Part shown: positions 43,336 to 52,438 of the stretch, one piece after another
Position numbering within the stretch: the stretch's first letter is position 1
How the letters are laid out: each line of letters opens with the position of its first letter
Assembly (NCBI GenBank): GCA_965230065.1
Contig: OZ245942.1
Location: 2,294,001-2,358,000, forward strand
Reading direction: 5' to 3'
Source of the DNA: G965230065 sp965230065
Lineage (GTDB): Bacteria > Bacteroidota > Bacteroidia > Cytophagales > Cyclobacteriaceae
Length of the DNA stretch: 64,000 nucleotides
Notes under the pieces: generated by a model
Databases searched by the model: none
Seen by the model: only the letters and a program-made list of their open reading frames with translations
What the model was told of the DNA's origin: nothing
Made by a program: the position numbers and the translations under genes

Positions 43336-44274
43336 ATGAAAAAAGCCACAAAAGATTACCCCCAAGACGTTTTCACTTCCCTCAAAGAACTGCTGGGCAT
43401 GGAGCAATATGCCCGCTACTTTAGCCTGCTGGCAAGAAAACAAAAGGTGAAAAGCATTTTGGGCGGCAGGCATGCTTCCAAACTACGGGGACGCGGACTG
43501 GATTTTGAAGAAGTGCGCCAATACGTAAAAGGCGACGACATCCGTAATATCGATTGGAAAGTAACTGCCCGTACCAAAACAACCCATACGCGGGTATTCA
43601 GTGAAGAAAAGGAAAAACCAGCCCTGATTGTGGTAGACCAAAGCAAATCCATGTTTTTTGGCTCCCAAAAACGCACCAAGTCGGTGGTGGCTGCTGAACT
43701 GGCTTCGCTCGCCGCATTCCGGGTACTGAAGCAGGGCGACCGGGTGGGCGGTATCGTTTTCGCCGATAATGGCATTGACATCGTTTTCCCCAAACGTGAC
43801 CGACGGAACATCCTCCGCTTTCTGGAAAAAGTAGTGAGCCGCAATCAGGAGCTGGCAAGTTCACCCCCGGTACAATTTGAAAGTGCTCTCAAAGAAGTGA
43901 TGCAAAAAGCTAGAAATATTATTACCCATGATTTTCTAGTAGTAATCATCAGTGACTTTCATCGCTACAATCCTAAGGTTGTCAAATCCATCAGCCAGAT
44001 TGCCCAGCATAATGACGTCATCCTTGCCAAAGTAACCGACCCCATGGAACGGGATATTCCGGCTACCAACTTTGTGGTGGGTGATGACAAAACCCAGGCA
44101 ACCATAGAGGGCAAAAGCCAAAAACTCAGGGAGAAGTTTTCCTCCGGCTATGACCAGGACTTGCTGGACTTTGAAAGCCAGATGAAAAAGCACCGTATCC
44201 CGGTTTTTTCGGTGGATACCATCCAGCCCGTAGACCAGCAAATTAAGGACGTTTTTAAAGGAAACAAAGCATGA
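43336..44274 (+). CDS. DUF58 domain-containing protein of the Bat operon
   Basis: 312 residues, without membrane segments. The DUF58 signature G-x-G-L-D-F-E-E-V-R-Q-Y and G-D-D-I-R-N-I-D-W-K-V-T-A-R are near residues 52-79. A VWA-like MIDAS D-Q-S-K-S follows (V-V-D-Q-S-K-S). The stop overlaps the next start by four bases (ATGA). DUF58 proteins are thought to work with MoxR and VWA partners. Confidence 0.92.
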   Translation: MKKATKDYPQDVFTSLKELLGMEQYARYFSLLARKQKVKSILGGRHASKLRGRGLDFEEVRQYVKGDDIRNIDWKVTARTKTTHTRVFSEEKEKPALIVVDQSKSMFFGSQKRTKSVVAAELASLAAFRVLKQGDRVGGIVFADNGIDIVFPKRDRRNILRFLEKVVSRNQELASSPPVQFESALKEVMQKARNIITHDFLVVIISDFHRYNPKVVKSISQIAQHNDVILAKVTDPMERDIPATNFVVGDDKTQATIEGKSQKLREKFSSGYDQDLLDFESQMKKHRIPVFSVDTIQPVDQQIKDVFKGNKA

Positions 44275-44765
44275 AACTGTTACAAACAGACTCCCTCACC
44301 ACCACATTGCAGGAAGCAGATTTAAGTGCAGCTTCCCTGTATGAACCGCCTCCCATTCCCTTCAAATTTGAAACCATCGGTTGGCCCATATTGGCGGGCG
44401 TATTGCTGTTGGCACTACTCATTACGGCCATTGTTTTGATAAGAAAACACATAAAAAACCGCTACCGCCGGGAAGCTTTGCACGAGCTTGAAAGTATAAA
44501 CGACAAGGCTGTTTCCCCAATATTTGTAATCCTGAAAAGGGTAGCTATAAGAGTTTTCGGGCGTGAAAAGGCTGGTCCCCTGACTGGGCAGGAGTGGCTT
44601 CAGTTTCTGGAAAAAACCGGAAAAAATGTGCAACTACTCCCCTTTGAAAAAGAACTCAATGGCGCCATTTATAAAGATGAGTCGGTGGGCGATGATGTAA
44701 AAAAGAAACTTTTGTTCAATGCTAAAAAATGGATAAAGACCCATGAGTATTCCGGAAAACTTTGA
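44271..44765 (+). CDS. DUF4381-like membrane protein of the Bat operon
   Basis: 164 residues with one membrane segment (about 40-62: I-L-A-G-V-L-L-L-A-L-L-I-T). A proline-rich N-terminal part is probably outside and the helical C-terminal part is cytoplasmic. Position and layout match the DUF4381 protein of Bat operons. The ATG overlaps the DUF58 stop and the 3' end overlaps batA by 23 bases, so translation is likely coupled. Confidence 0.8.
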   Translation: MKLLQTDSLTTTLQEADLSAASLYEPPPIPFKFETIGWPILAGVLLLALLITAIVLIRKHIKNRYRREALHELESINDKAVSPIFVILKRVAIRVFGREKAGPLTGQEWLQFLEKTGKNVQLLPFEKELNGAIYKDESVGDDVKKKLLFNAKKWIKTHEYSGKL

Positions 44766-45756
44766 ACTCGCCTACCCCTGGGTGTTCTTTTTGCTACCTC
44801 TGCCTTTGCTGCTGTACTGGCTGTTGCCACCTTTGCGGATGAAGAGTGCCTCCCTGAGCCTCCCCACTTACCAAAAGGCGCTGGATTATACTGGACAAAA
44901 GCCCCGGAAATCGGCTCTGGTAAAGAGGCGTAACTTTTTCAACTGGCTGGGCCTTATGTTGAGCTGGCTGCTGGTACTCGCGGCCCTTTCTTCCCCCCAA
45001 CTGGTGGGTGAGCCGGAGATGAAGGTAAAAACTTCCCGCAATTTTCTCATCGCTGCCGATATTTCGTTCAGTATGGCTACCAAAGACTGGACGATTGACG
45101 GACGGAAAGTGCGCCGTTGGGATGCCGTAAAAGAAGTAATGCATGACTTTATTCAGAAAAGAAAAGGCGACCGAATGGGCCTGATTTTCTTTGGCTCCAG
45201 CGCCTACATACAAGCCCCTTTCACGCCCGACCTGGAAACGGTAAACGAAATGCTGGAAGAAGCCGACGTAGGTATGGCCGGGCAGATGACCCACATCGGA
45301 AAAGCCATTGCCAAAGGGATAGACATGTTTGAAAACGACACCATTGAAACCAAGGTAATGCTCCTGCTCACCGACGGCGTGGACGCGGGCACCGACATTC
45401 TTCCGCTGGATGCCGCCGATATGGCCAAAAAAGATTCGGTCATCATTTACACCATTGGCATTGGCGACCCCAACAGCGGTAGCTCTGACCTGGACGAAAA
45501 AACATTACAGGAAATTGCCGACATGACCGATGGCCAATATTTCCGTGCCATAGACGAAGCAAGGTTGCAGGAAATTTACACAGAAGTGGACAAACTGGAA
45601 CCTATTGAATACGAAGAAGAGGAAAACCGTCCGGTTACCCTGCTGTATTACTACCCACTGGCCATAGCTGTTATTTTAGAGCTTATTGTAGCATTTTTTG
45701 CCAGTTTGTTCAATGCATTTAAGAAAAAAACCATAAAAGAGGAGGCGTATGTTTAG
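44743..45756 (+). CDS. batA: Bat operon VWA protein BatA
   Basis: 337 residues. Two N-terminal membrane segments (about 12-30 and 66-84) and one near the C-terminus (about 302-322) frame a VWA domain with MIDAS D106-I-S108-F-S110. The family is tied to aerotolerance in Bacteroides fragilis and to stress or virulence in spirochaetes. It overlaps both neighbours (23 bases upstream and 8 bases downstream). Confidence 0.92.
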   Translation: MSIPENFELAYPWVFFLLPLPLLLYWLLPPLRMKSASLSLPTYQKALDYTGQKPRKSALVKRRNFFNWLGLMLSWLLVLAALSSPQLVGEPEMKVKTSRNFLIAADISFSMATKDWTIDGRKVRRWDAVKEVMHDFIQKRKGDRMGLIFFGSSAYIQAPFTPDLETVNEMLEEADVGMAGQMTHIGKAIAKGIDMFENDTIETKVMLLLTDGVDAGTDILPLDAADMAKKDSVIIYTIGIGDPNSGSSDLDEKTLQEIADMTDGQYFRAIDEARLQEIYTEVDKLEPIEYEEEENRPVTLLYYYPLAIAVILELIVAFFASLFNAFKKKTIKEEAYV

Positions 45757-47479
45757 CGATTTGTTTCCCATCAACTGGAACGATTTCCACTTTTTAAGGC
45801 CAGAGTTTCTCTGGTTGCTGTTGCCTGCCGCATTGGTATTGATGATGGGGCTGCTCACCCTGCGGCAGGAGATAGGCTGGAAAAAAATCATCGCGCCCCA
45901 CCTGCGGCCTTATGTGATACGCAAAGGAAGCGAAGGGATAAAAATAGCCATGCAATGTGTCAGTTTTCTGGTGTTGATGCTGGGTGTGCTGGCACTGGCC
46001 GGCCCTACCTGGAAAAAAGTGGAAGTGCCGGGACAGGAACTGGAAACGCCCATGGTGCTATTGTTTGACCTGTCCCAGAGCATGATGTCCGAAGACTTGC
46101 AGCCCACCCGACTGGAACGGGCTAAGTTCAAAATCAACGATTTGCTCAAGCACAAACCTGGGGCGCGGGCCGCCCTCATTGGCTTTGCGGGTACGGCACA
46201 CACGATTGTGCCCCTCACCAAAGACTATGAAATTATTTTCAGCCATCTTGACGGACTTTCGCCTAATATTATGCCCTTTCCAGGTTCCAATTTGGAGGCA
46301 GCCCTGGCCCTGGCCGATACCGTGATGACCGTTACCGATGCACCTGGAACAACGCTTATTTTCTCTGATGATTTTGAAGAAAGCCACATTTCCCTGCTTC
46401 AGAATTATATCCAAAATTCAAAAAATAAGGCAGAAATCATCCCGATGAATACACCTGCCGGAAGCGATGTTCCCGCTTTTAGCGGTAGGGGAACCCTGCG
46501 GGATGCGGATGGGGAAGTAGTACACTCCGCCCTGAACCAAACGGTGCTTTCCCAACTGGCTTCCCTGGAAGGAATAGAAGTGCACCAGCTCACCCTGGAC
46601 GACAGCGATGTGGAACTCATCAGCAAAAACATAAGCGACAACCTGAAGTTTACCGAAAAGCCGGAAGAGAAAGAAGATGATTGGCGGGATGCGGGCCTGT
46701 TGTTGGTCATTCCCATGGCTTTCCTTTTACTGCTTTGGTTCCGAAAAGGGTGGGTGCTGTACGGGCTTTGCCTGCTATTGCTTTCTTCCTGCGGAAAAGT
46801 AAACAGCTTTGAAGACCTTTGGTTTACGCTCGACTACCAGGGGCAGCGGCTGAGCAATGACGGTGATTTTGAGGCAGCAGCAGACCGTTACACAAACCCC
46901 CTGCGCAAGGGCGTGGCTTACTTTAAAGCAGGTGATTACGATGACGCGATCCGTGCTTTTGGGGATGATACCACCGCCAATGGGGCTTACAACCTGGGGT
47001 TGGCCTATTTCCAAAATGGTGACACCCTGGCCGCCATGCAGGCGTTTGGCATGGCCGCGGAACTGGACCCGGATAACGGACAAGCCCAAAAATACCAGCA
47101 GCTACTGGCACAGCATTATTCAGGTAAGGACGAACTCAGTCTGGAAAAAGCCCAGGAAGCCCGGCAACAGGGACAACAGGGAGCAGCCCAAAATGAGCAA
47201 AACGACAGCATGGAAGACCTGGGCGGGGGCGGACAGGAAGCCACCGAAGAAGACATGAAAAAAGAACGCCTTGAAGAAACCGTAACCACCGACATTCGCA
47301 AGGGAAAAGAACTGGACGAAGTGCCCGACGACATTGGCGCCCAAATACAACAACAAGACAACAGCAAAGTACTAATGCAAAAAGTGGATGATGACCCGTC
47401 CCTCTTCCTGAAAAGGAAATTTGAATACCAGGTGAAAAAAGATAACATAAAACCCAAGGCTGATGGAAAGAAATGGTAG
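45749..47479 (+). CDS. BatB-BatC fusion: VWA domain plus TPR
   Basis: 576 residues. Membrane segments at about 20-38 and 66-86 and near 320-345 enclose a VWA domain with MIDAS D107-L-S109-Q-S111, like BatB. A hydrophobic segment around 330-350 with L-L-S-S-C-G is followed by TPR repeats (about 370-460: A-Y-F-K-A-G-D-Y-D-D-A-I-R-A-F and A-Y-F-Q-N-G-D-T-L-A-A-M-Q-A-F) and a charged tail rich in Q and E, like BatC. In Bacteroides these are separate genes. The TPR part may follow a lipoprotein-type cysteine. Confidence 0.9.
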   Translation: MFSDLFPINWNDFHFLRPEFLWLLLPAALVLMMGLLTLRQEIGWKKIIAPHLRPYVIRKGSEGIKIAMQCVSFLVLMLGVLALAGPTWKKVEVPGQELETPMVLLFDLSQSMMSEDLQPTRLERAKFKINDLLKHKPGARAALIGFAGTAHTIVPLTKDYEIIFSHLDGLSPNIMPFPGSNLEAALALADTVMTVTDAPGTTLIFSDDFEESHISLLQNYIQNSKNKAEIIPMNTPAGSDVPAFSGRGTLRDADGEVVHSALNQTVLSQLASLEGIEVHQLTLDDSDVELISKNISDNLKFTEKPEEKEDDWRDAGLLLVIPMAFLLLLWFRKGWVLYGLCLLLLSSCGKVNSFEDLWFTLDYQGQRLSNDGDFEAAADRYTNPLRKGVAYFKAGDYDDAIRAFGDDTTANGAYNLGLAYFQNGDTLAAMQAFGMAAELDPDNGQAQKYQQLLAQHYSGKDELSLEKAQEARQQGQQGAAQNEQNDSMEDLGGGGQEATEEDMKKERLEETVTTDIRKGKELDEVPDDIGAQIQQQDNSKVLMQKVDDDPSLFLKRKFEYQVKKDNIKPKADGKKW

Positions 47480-47501
47480 GTGTAAAAATAATCCCTTAAC
47501 C

Positions 47502-47608
47502 CCGGTCTGTGGCACACAGACCGGAACTATTAGCAGGTCTGTGCGACACAGACCTGGGGAATTGTGGTACAGGCGTCTCGCCTGTACAGGCAAGATGCCT
47601 GTACCACA
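47502..47608. repeat. Three palindromes in tandem between batC part and batD
   Basis: CCGGTCTGTG-GCA-CACAGACCGG (47502-47524), CAGGTCTGTG-CGA-CACAGACCTG (47534-47556), then a double hairpin GTACAGGC-GTCTC-... (47563-47608), beginning TGTGGTACAGGC and ending GCCTGTACCACA. The last one is related to the 55-bp palindrome at 20225 and the first two to 49064-49086. The whole cluster is open in the batD frame. Confidence 0.85.
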
Positions 47609-48977
47609 AAGTGCGTGGGGTCTCGTGCCGAAGCCCCCACTAAGACGTGTTGTATGGGTGCTATGCCTGCTTTTGATAGCTTGTACCAGTCAGCTTTACG
47701 CCCAAAAAATCTGGAGCCAGGTTACCCTTGACCGGGCAAGCGCATACGTAGGCCAGCCAGTGGAAGTACGGATTACCGTATACACCTCCACCTGGTTTAC
47801 CAGCGGTATCGACCCGGGCAATATCAAAGTGAATGGGGCATATACCACTTATTTCCGCCCGGTAAGCCGTTCTTTTCAGCAGGGCGGACAAAACTATGCC
47901 GGGGTAGAACTTATTTATAACGTTTTTCCCTACCGTAATGAAGATGTAATTTTCCCCTCCCTGGACATTGAAGTGGAATCCCCACCGGAAGGTGATTTTA
48001 AGGGAGAGAAAAGAACCCTGAAAACTGCGGAAAAACGCATCCGTATAAAACCCATTCCGCCCAACTTTAGCGATGAACAATGGCTGGTCGCCACAGGGCT
48101 TACCGTGACAGACAACTGGAGCGGCAACCGGCAAAAGGTGAAAGTAGGCGATGTGCTGGAACGAAGCATTGCCCGCACTGCCTATGGCACCGTGGGGCAG
48201 CTGGTCCCGCCCATTGCCTGGGACAGCCTGCCAGGCATAAGCATGTACCCCGCCCGCAGCAATGTGGAAAACCATGAAACCAAAACGGCCATCAGCGCCA
48301 CCCGCACCGAAACCATGCGGTATCTTTTTGAAAAAGAAGGTGAAATTACCCTGCCCGAGATGGTATTTAGCTGGTACAACCCCTTCCAGGAAAAATTGTA
48401 CAAACGCACCCTGGAAGCCATCACCATTGACGTACAGCCCAACCCCGACCTGGGCATGCTGGCCAGTATCAAGGATTCCTTGCAGGCTCAGCAGCAGGCG
48501 CAGTCAGCCGAAATGGAGGCAGAAGAGCAGCCTTTTACCATTTTGGGGCTTTCACCCAAAAAGTTTGTCAGTCTGGTTTTACTCGCAATCGTAGCCATAT
48601 TTTGCCTCGTCTGGCTCATTCGTAAAATCACCCAGATAATACAAAAAAGGCGGGCGCAATACAGAAATTCTGAAGCCTATTACTTCCAAAAGTTTAAGAC
48701 AGCAGCCAGAAAAAATGAGTGGAAGGGTATCATCCAAACCCTGTACCGCTGGATAGACGAGCTGAAACTTACCGAACCCAGTGCCCACTATTTTGCAAAG
48801 CTTTATGGAACGCAGTCACTTCTGGCAGAGGTAGACAGGCTGGAAAAACAGGCAGATGAGGGAAATGGCAGGACACACATAAATATGAAAGAATGGCAAA
48901 AGGCAAGAAAAAATTTTAACAGGAAAGCGCCAAATACTAATCCTGAAAAGCTTACCGAATGGATCAACCCCGGCTAG
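47595..48977 (+). CDS. batD: Bat operon protein BatD
   Basis: 460 residues from ATG 47595, which lies inside the palindromic repeat; GTG 47625 is an alternative just after it. An N-terminal R-R-V-V-W-V-L-C-L-L-L-I-A-C is the signal, cleaved near Y-A-Q. Oxygen-tolerance (BatD) beta-sandwich domains are followed by one membrane segment (about 360-385) and a cytoplasmic helical tail. The frame is open back to 47463, overlapping the previous gene, but that extension is mostly repeat sequence. The C-terminal part contains a K/E-rich linker. BatD ends the operon. Confidence 0.85.
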   Translation: MPVPQSAWGLVPKPPLRRVVWVLCLLLIACTSQLYAQKIWSQVTLDRASAYVGQPVEVRITVYTSTWFTSGIDPGNIKVNGAYTTYFRPVSRSFQQGGQNYAGVELIYNVFPYRNEDVIFPSLDIEVESPPEGDFKGEKRTLKTAEKRIRIKPIPPNFSDEQWLVATGLTVTDNWSGNRQKVKVGDVLERSIARTAYGTVGQLVPPIAWDSLPGISMYPARSNVENHETKTAISATRTETMRYLFEKEGEITLPEMVFSWYNPFQEKLYKRTLEAITIDVQPNPDLGMLASIKDSLQAQQQAQSAEMEAEEQPFTILGLSPKKFVSLVLLAIVAIFCLVWLIRKITQIIQKRRAQYRNSEAYYFQKFKTAARKNEWKGIIQTLYRWIDELKLTEPSAHYFAKLYGTQSLLAEVDRLEKQADEGNGRTHINMKEWQKARKNFNRKAPNTNPEKLTEWINPG

Positions 48978-49371
48978 TGCACTTTCTGGAGGTATTATGT
49001 GCTTTCACTTCCCAAGGCCTGCCTGGGCGATCCCGTGCCCACAGATCTTCCATCAAATTCGTTCCGGTCTGTGGCACACAGAACGGGGTTAAGATTTTTT
49101 TTAATGCACAAAAGACCTCTTGATTATGCACTAGGTAACCAACAAAATGGTAAATGGCTGCACCGTATCAACACGGCTTGCTAATCATTTTTAATTTGCC
49201 AATTATTCTAAACCATTGGCAAGTCTTACCATCCTATTGTTGTAATCAATAATAATATACATCGACCTTTGATATAAGTCCATATTTCTTTATAAGCCTT
49301 AATCCCACAATTTCAGCCCCATTTATCACAAGGCTTTTCATATATTATTATTCTGCAAACCTACAACAGAG
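48978..49371. other. Gap with repeat copy and composite element
   Basis: No gene was found. CCGGTCTGTGGCACACAGAACGG at 49064-49086 is an imperfect copy of the 47502-47524 palindrome, with two arm bases changed. The composite regulatory element is at 49196-49271. Between them is AT-rich sequence without clear features. Confidence 0.6.
49196..49271 (+). promoter_or_regulatory. Composite operator-promoter element, copy 2
   Basis: TTGCCAA (49196-49202), 13 bases, TTGGCAA (49216-49222), GT, then T-G-T-A-A-T-C-A-A at 49241-49249 and GACCTTTG (49264-49271). A TTG at 49240-49242 lies 21 bases before the GACCTTTG box and fits -33. Spacing from the right arm to the box is 41 bases, as in copy 1. Gene at 49372 follows. 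Confidence 0.75.
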
Positions 49372-49938
49372 ATGGATTTTGCCATGGAAGTCTTACACAG
49401 TACAACTTCAGTCGGGGAACGCTGGCTTGTCTTAGTGGCAGCTATGCTACTTATTACAGGGTTTCGCTTTTACATAGTGCGAAGAAAAGAAAAATATGAG
49501 CTGGAAAGCATGAGGAAACTTCAAATGGGGTTAGAAATTAAGAAACTGTTATTGGAAATAGAACTCATGGAGTTAGAGATAAGGTTTCATGCTTCAGACC
49601 TGATAAACATACCCCGTATACAGATTCAGGAAGATTATGAAAAGGCAATAAAGTTGGTTTCTGCGCCAAAACCGGGCTGGCCTGATAAAATGCTATTTGG
49701 ATTATTAGGAAGCTTCGTATTTCTGTTATCTATTGTGCTTTTCTATATGTTTAGTAACCTGGAAGCACTACAAAAAAATCCTTACAACTATGTTTCATTC
49801 ACTAAAGAACTGATGATTTCAATAATTTGTGGTACAGGCGTGGTCCTGATTCCGGGTACACATCAGTGGGATTACTTTTTTTATGGTTTTGGCTTTCCTG
49901 TACTCCTGCTACTGCTAATGGCACAATTTATAGGATAA
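49372..49938 (+). CDS. Membrane protein of unknown function with coiled-coil
   Basis: 188 residues, preceded by composite element copy 2. Hydrophobic segments are at about 18-36, 106-126, 144-160 and 166-185. Residues 40-75 are highly charged (E-K-Y-E-L-E-S-M-R-K-L and L-L-L-E-I-E-L-M-E-L-E-I) and probably form a coiled coil on the cytoplasmic side. Not recognised. The ATG could also be the second methionine, M5. Confidence 0.7.
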   Translation: MDFAMEVLHSTTSVGERWLVLVAAMLLITGFRFYIVRRKEKYELESMRKLQMGLEIKKLLLEIELMELEIRFHASDLINIPRIQIQEDYEKAIKLVSAPKPGWPDKMLFGLLGSFVFLLSIVLFYMFSNLEALQKNPYNYVSFTKELMISIICGTGVVLIPGTHQWDYFFYGFGFPVLLLLLMAQFIG

Positions 49939-50143
49939 TACATCATACAATCACTCGATATAAACTTCACTTTTCCATGAAAAAACCATCCACTCGCTGC
50001 TTTTTCGACATTTTTTCAGGTTACATGTGTGCAAGCATGCCTGATAGATTTGAACGGGGTGTTTTTTTTAATAGTTGGAATAAGTATTTTTAGACCGTTT
50101 ACTACCAAATAATTCAAAAAGCCATAAAATAAACTTACCCCTC

Positions 50144-52372
50144 ATGCGCTGGTGGTTCTGGATTTCATGTTTTTTCGCCCTTATCATTATTGCTTCCCTC
50201 ATTGCCCTGCCATTTGGTGCCGTAAGGTATATTGAAAAACATGACCGTGCGCTGACCGGAAGGGAAATTACGGTGGAAGACATAGACTTCAACCTGATTA
50301 CAGGCAATGTAGGCATAGAAGGGCTTACCATTTATGAGCAAAATCACCAGGACACCTTCTTTCAGGCCGGTTTACTGGAAGTTCACCTGGCACTCTCCAA
50401 GCTTTTACAAGACAAAATACACTTGCGCAAAGTACTGTTGCAAGCTCCCTTTGTACATATACAACAGCGGGGCAACGCATTCAATTTCGACGACCTGCTG
50501 ACATTGGTTAAAAAAAGAGATACCACCACTGTTCCTCCTTCAACCCCCTACACCTGGGCTGTAGACGAGGTGCAGCTTCGGGAAGGCAGGTTTGTGTATG
50601 AAGACCAGATAGTTGGCAGCCTGTTGGAACTGGATTCGCTCATGATCCTGAGTAATTCCCTTTCTGATGGTAACCCTTTAATTCCTGCAACAATTAGTTT
50701 TCGGTCAGGAGAGGGAAAATGGGACACGCGGCTTAATTTGGATTTAAAAAAGAAAACCTATGCGGTGAATACCCAAATTGATAACTGGCCCCTGCAACCT
50801 TTTACGCCCTACCTTACCCGCGGCATCCAGTTATCAGGTTTTGACTCCGAGGCAGCAGCTGATTTTTCGCTGGCAGGCAGTTACCAAAACACCGATAGCC
50901 TGGCGATAAAGGGTACCTTTGACCTGCGGGATTTCCGGATGATTAACCGGGAAAATGACAGTCTTGTTGCCTGGAATTCCCTCAGCATTACCATTGACAC
51001 TGCCAACTCCTTTGCCCAACGCTACGATTTTGGCAATATTAAAATGAAAAACCCCTATTTGTATTTTGAAATGACCGAGGACGGTGACAACTTTACCCGG
51101 GCCATGAACCTGACCCAAGCCGACAGCATGGCACAGGAAACAATGCAGAACGAACAGGAGTTCAACAGTCCGTTCGAATATTTGGCCCTGTATCTTTATG
51201 ACCTTACGCAGGCGTACCTTTCTGATAATTACATTGCTGATACTGTGTCTGTTACGGGAGGAAGACTCCTTTATGCAGACCATACCACCCACGACCCTTT
51301 TGACATGCATATTTCTGATCTTTCGGCCCTGTCAACTGCAATTACTCAAGCAGACAAATATGCCGATTTTGATATTCATGCCAAAGTTAACCAAAAAGGT
51401 AATCTGGCAGGCGACCTGCATGTGAGCAGGCTGGGCATCAGGGATATGATGTTCAATGTGCAGGTAGATAACCTCTACCTATCAGAAGTGAACCCTTATG
51501 TAGATTATTACATGGGCCATTCCTTCCTGGATGGCAACCTGATTTTTATCAGCAAAAACACCATTGATGACTACTATCTGAAAAGCGAAAACACCCTGCT
51601 GGTAGAACAAGTTGATGTAGGAAAAAATACCGAAACCAACGCATTGTATGCCGTGCCCATGAAGCTCGCCATTGCCCTGCTCAGGAACCCTAAAGGGAAT
51701 GTGGACATAGAACTGCCTATAGAAGGCCAACTGGACGATCCCGAGTATAAAGTAGGCCGCATCATTTTGCAGGTGTTGGTGAATGTATTTGTGAAAGCAG
51801 CCACTTCCCCTTACAAGTTGTTGGCCAATATGGTGGGTGCCGGTGAAGAAGACATGAAAGCCATCACGTTTGGGCCTTTACAGGAAGAGCTTTCTAATAA
51901 GCAGCAGGGTAAATTAAAAAACATTGCCAAAGTGCTGGAAGAAAAACCCGAACTGAAAGCCGCTTTTGCCCCGGCCAACACAACCTATGAAAAGAAAGTA
52001 ATAGCTGTAGCCGAAGCAAAAAAAGCCTTTTGGAACACACAAGCAGCAAGCAGCCAGGATTCGGCCTGGTTACAACAAATGGTTGTGGTTCCGGGTGATT
52101 CTTTGTTCATCCGGTTTATTCAATCTAACTTGGGGCCTGAAGATGCTGTTACACAAGATAACCTGCCGGAAACCTGCGAAAGTGTGGTAGGTCGTACAAA
52201 AGTAGATTCCATCAGTGCAGGATTGTGGAAAAACCGCCGGGCAGCAATTGATCATTTTTTCAGTGAAAATACCGAATTATCATCGGAAAGCTGGTCTTTT
52301 ATGGCTGCCGATTCCACTGCTGCCGATACGGTTGCGCAAGTGTATTATCAGGTGAAATACCGGGTAGACTGA
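50144..52372 (+). CDS. DUF748 (AsmA-like) envelope protein
   Basis: 742 residues. An N-terminal membrane anchor (about 4-28) is followed by long beta-rich repeats typical of AsmA/DUF748 proteins, which span the periplasm and move lipids between membranes. A characteristic stretch L-A-N-M-V-G-A-G lies about two thirds of the way along. The C-terminal 150 residues (from about L-S-N-K-Q-Q-G-K-L) are charged and helical. It is followed by an MscS channel gene, 66 bases away. Confidence 0.88.
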   Translation: MRWWFWISCFFALIIIASLIALPFGAVRYIEKHDRALTGREITVEDIDFNLITGNVGIEGLTIYEQNHQDTFFQAGLLEVHLALSKLLQDKIHLRKVLLQAPFVHIQQRGNAFNFDDLLTLVKKRDTTTVPPSTPYTWAVDEVQLREGRFVYEDQIVGSLLELDSLMILSNSLSDGNPLIPATISFRSGEGKWDTRLNLDLKKKTYAVNTQIDNWPLQPFTPYLTRGIQLSGFDSEAAADFSLAGSYQNTDSLAIKGTFDLRDFRMINRENDSLVAWNSLSITIDTANSFAQRYDFGNIKMKNPYLYFEMTEDGDNFTRAMNLTQADSMAQETMQNEQEFNSPFEYLALYLYDLTQAYLSDNYIADTVSVTGGRLLYADHTTHDPFDMHISDLSALSTAITQADKYADFDIHAKVNQKGNLAGDLHVSRLGIRDMMFNVQVDNLYLSEVNPYVDYYMGHSFLDGNLIFISKNTIDDYYLKSENTLLVEQVDVGKNTETNALYAVPMKLAIALLRNPKGNVDIELPIEGQLDDPEYKVGRIILQVLVNVFVKAATSPYKLLANMVGAGEEDMKAITFGPLQEELSNKQQGKLKNIAKVLEEKPELKAAFAPANTTYEKKVIAVAEAKKAFWNTQAASSQDSAWLQQMVVVPGDSLFIRFIQSNLGPEDAVTQDNLPETCESVVGRTKVDSISAGLWKNRRAAIDHFFSENTELSSESWSFMAADSTAADTVAQVYYQVKYRVD

Positions 52373-52438
52373 ATGCGTGCAAATATAAAATTTTTAGCCC
52401 TCTCAGGTTTTAGTACTAATAATATGTGAGCCTCATCA

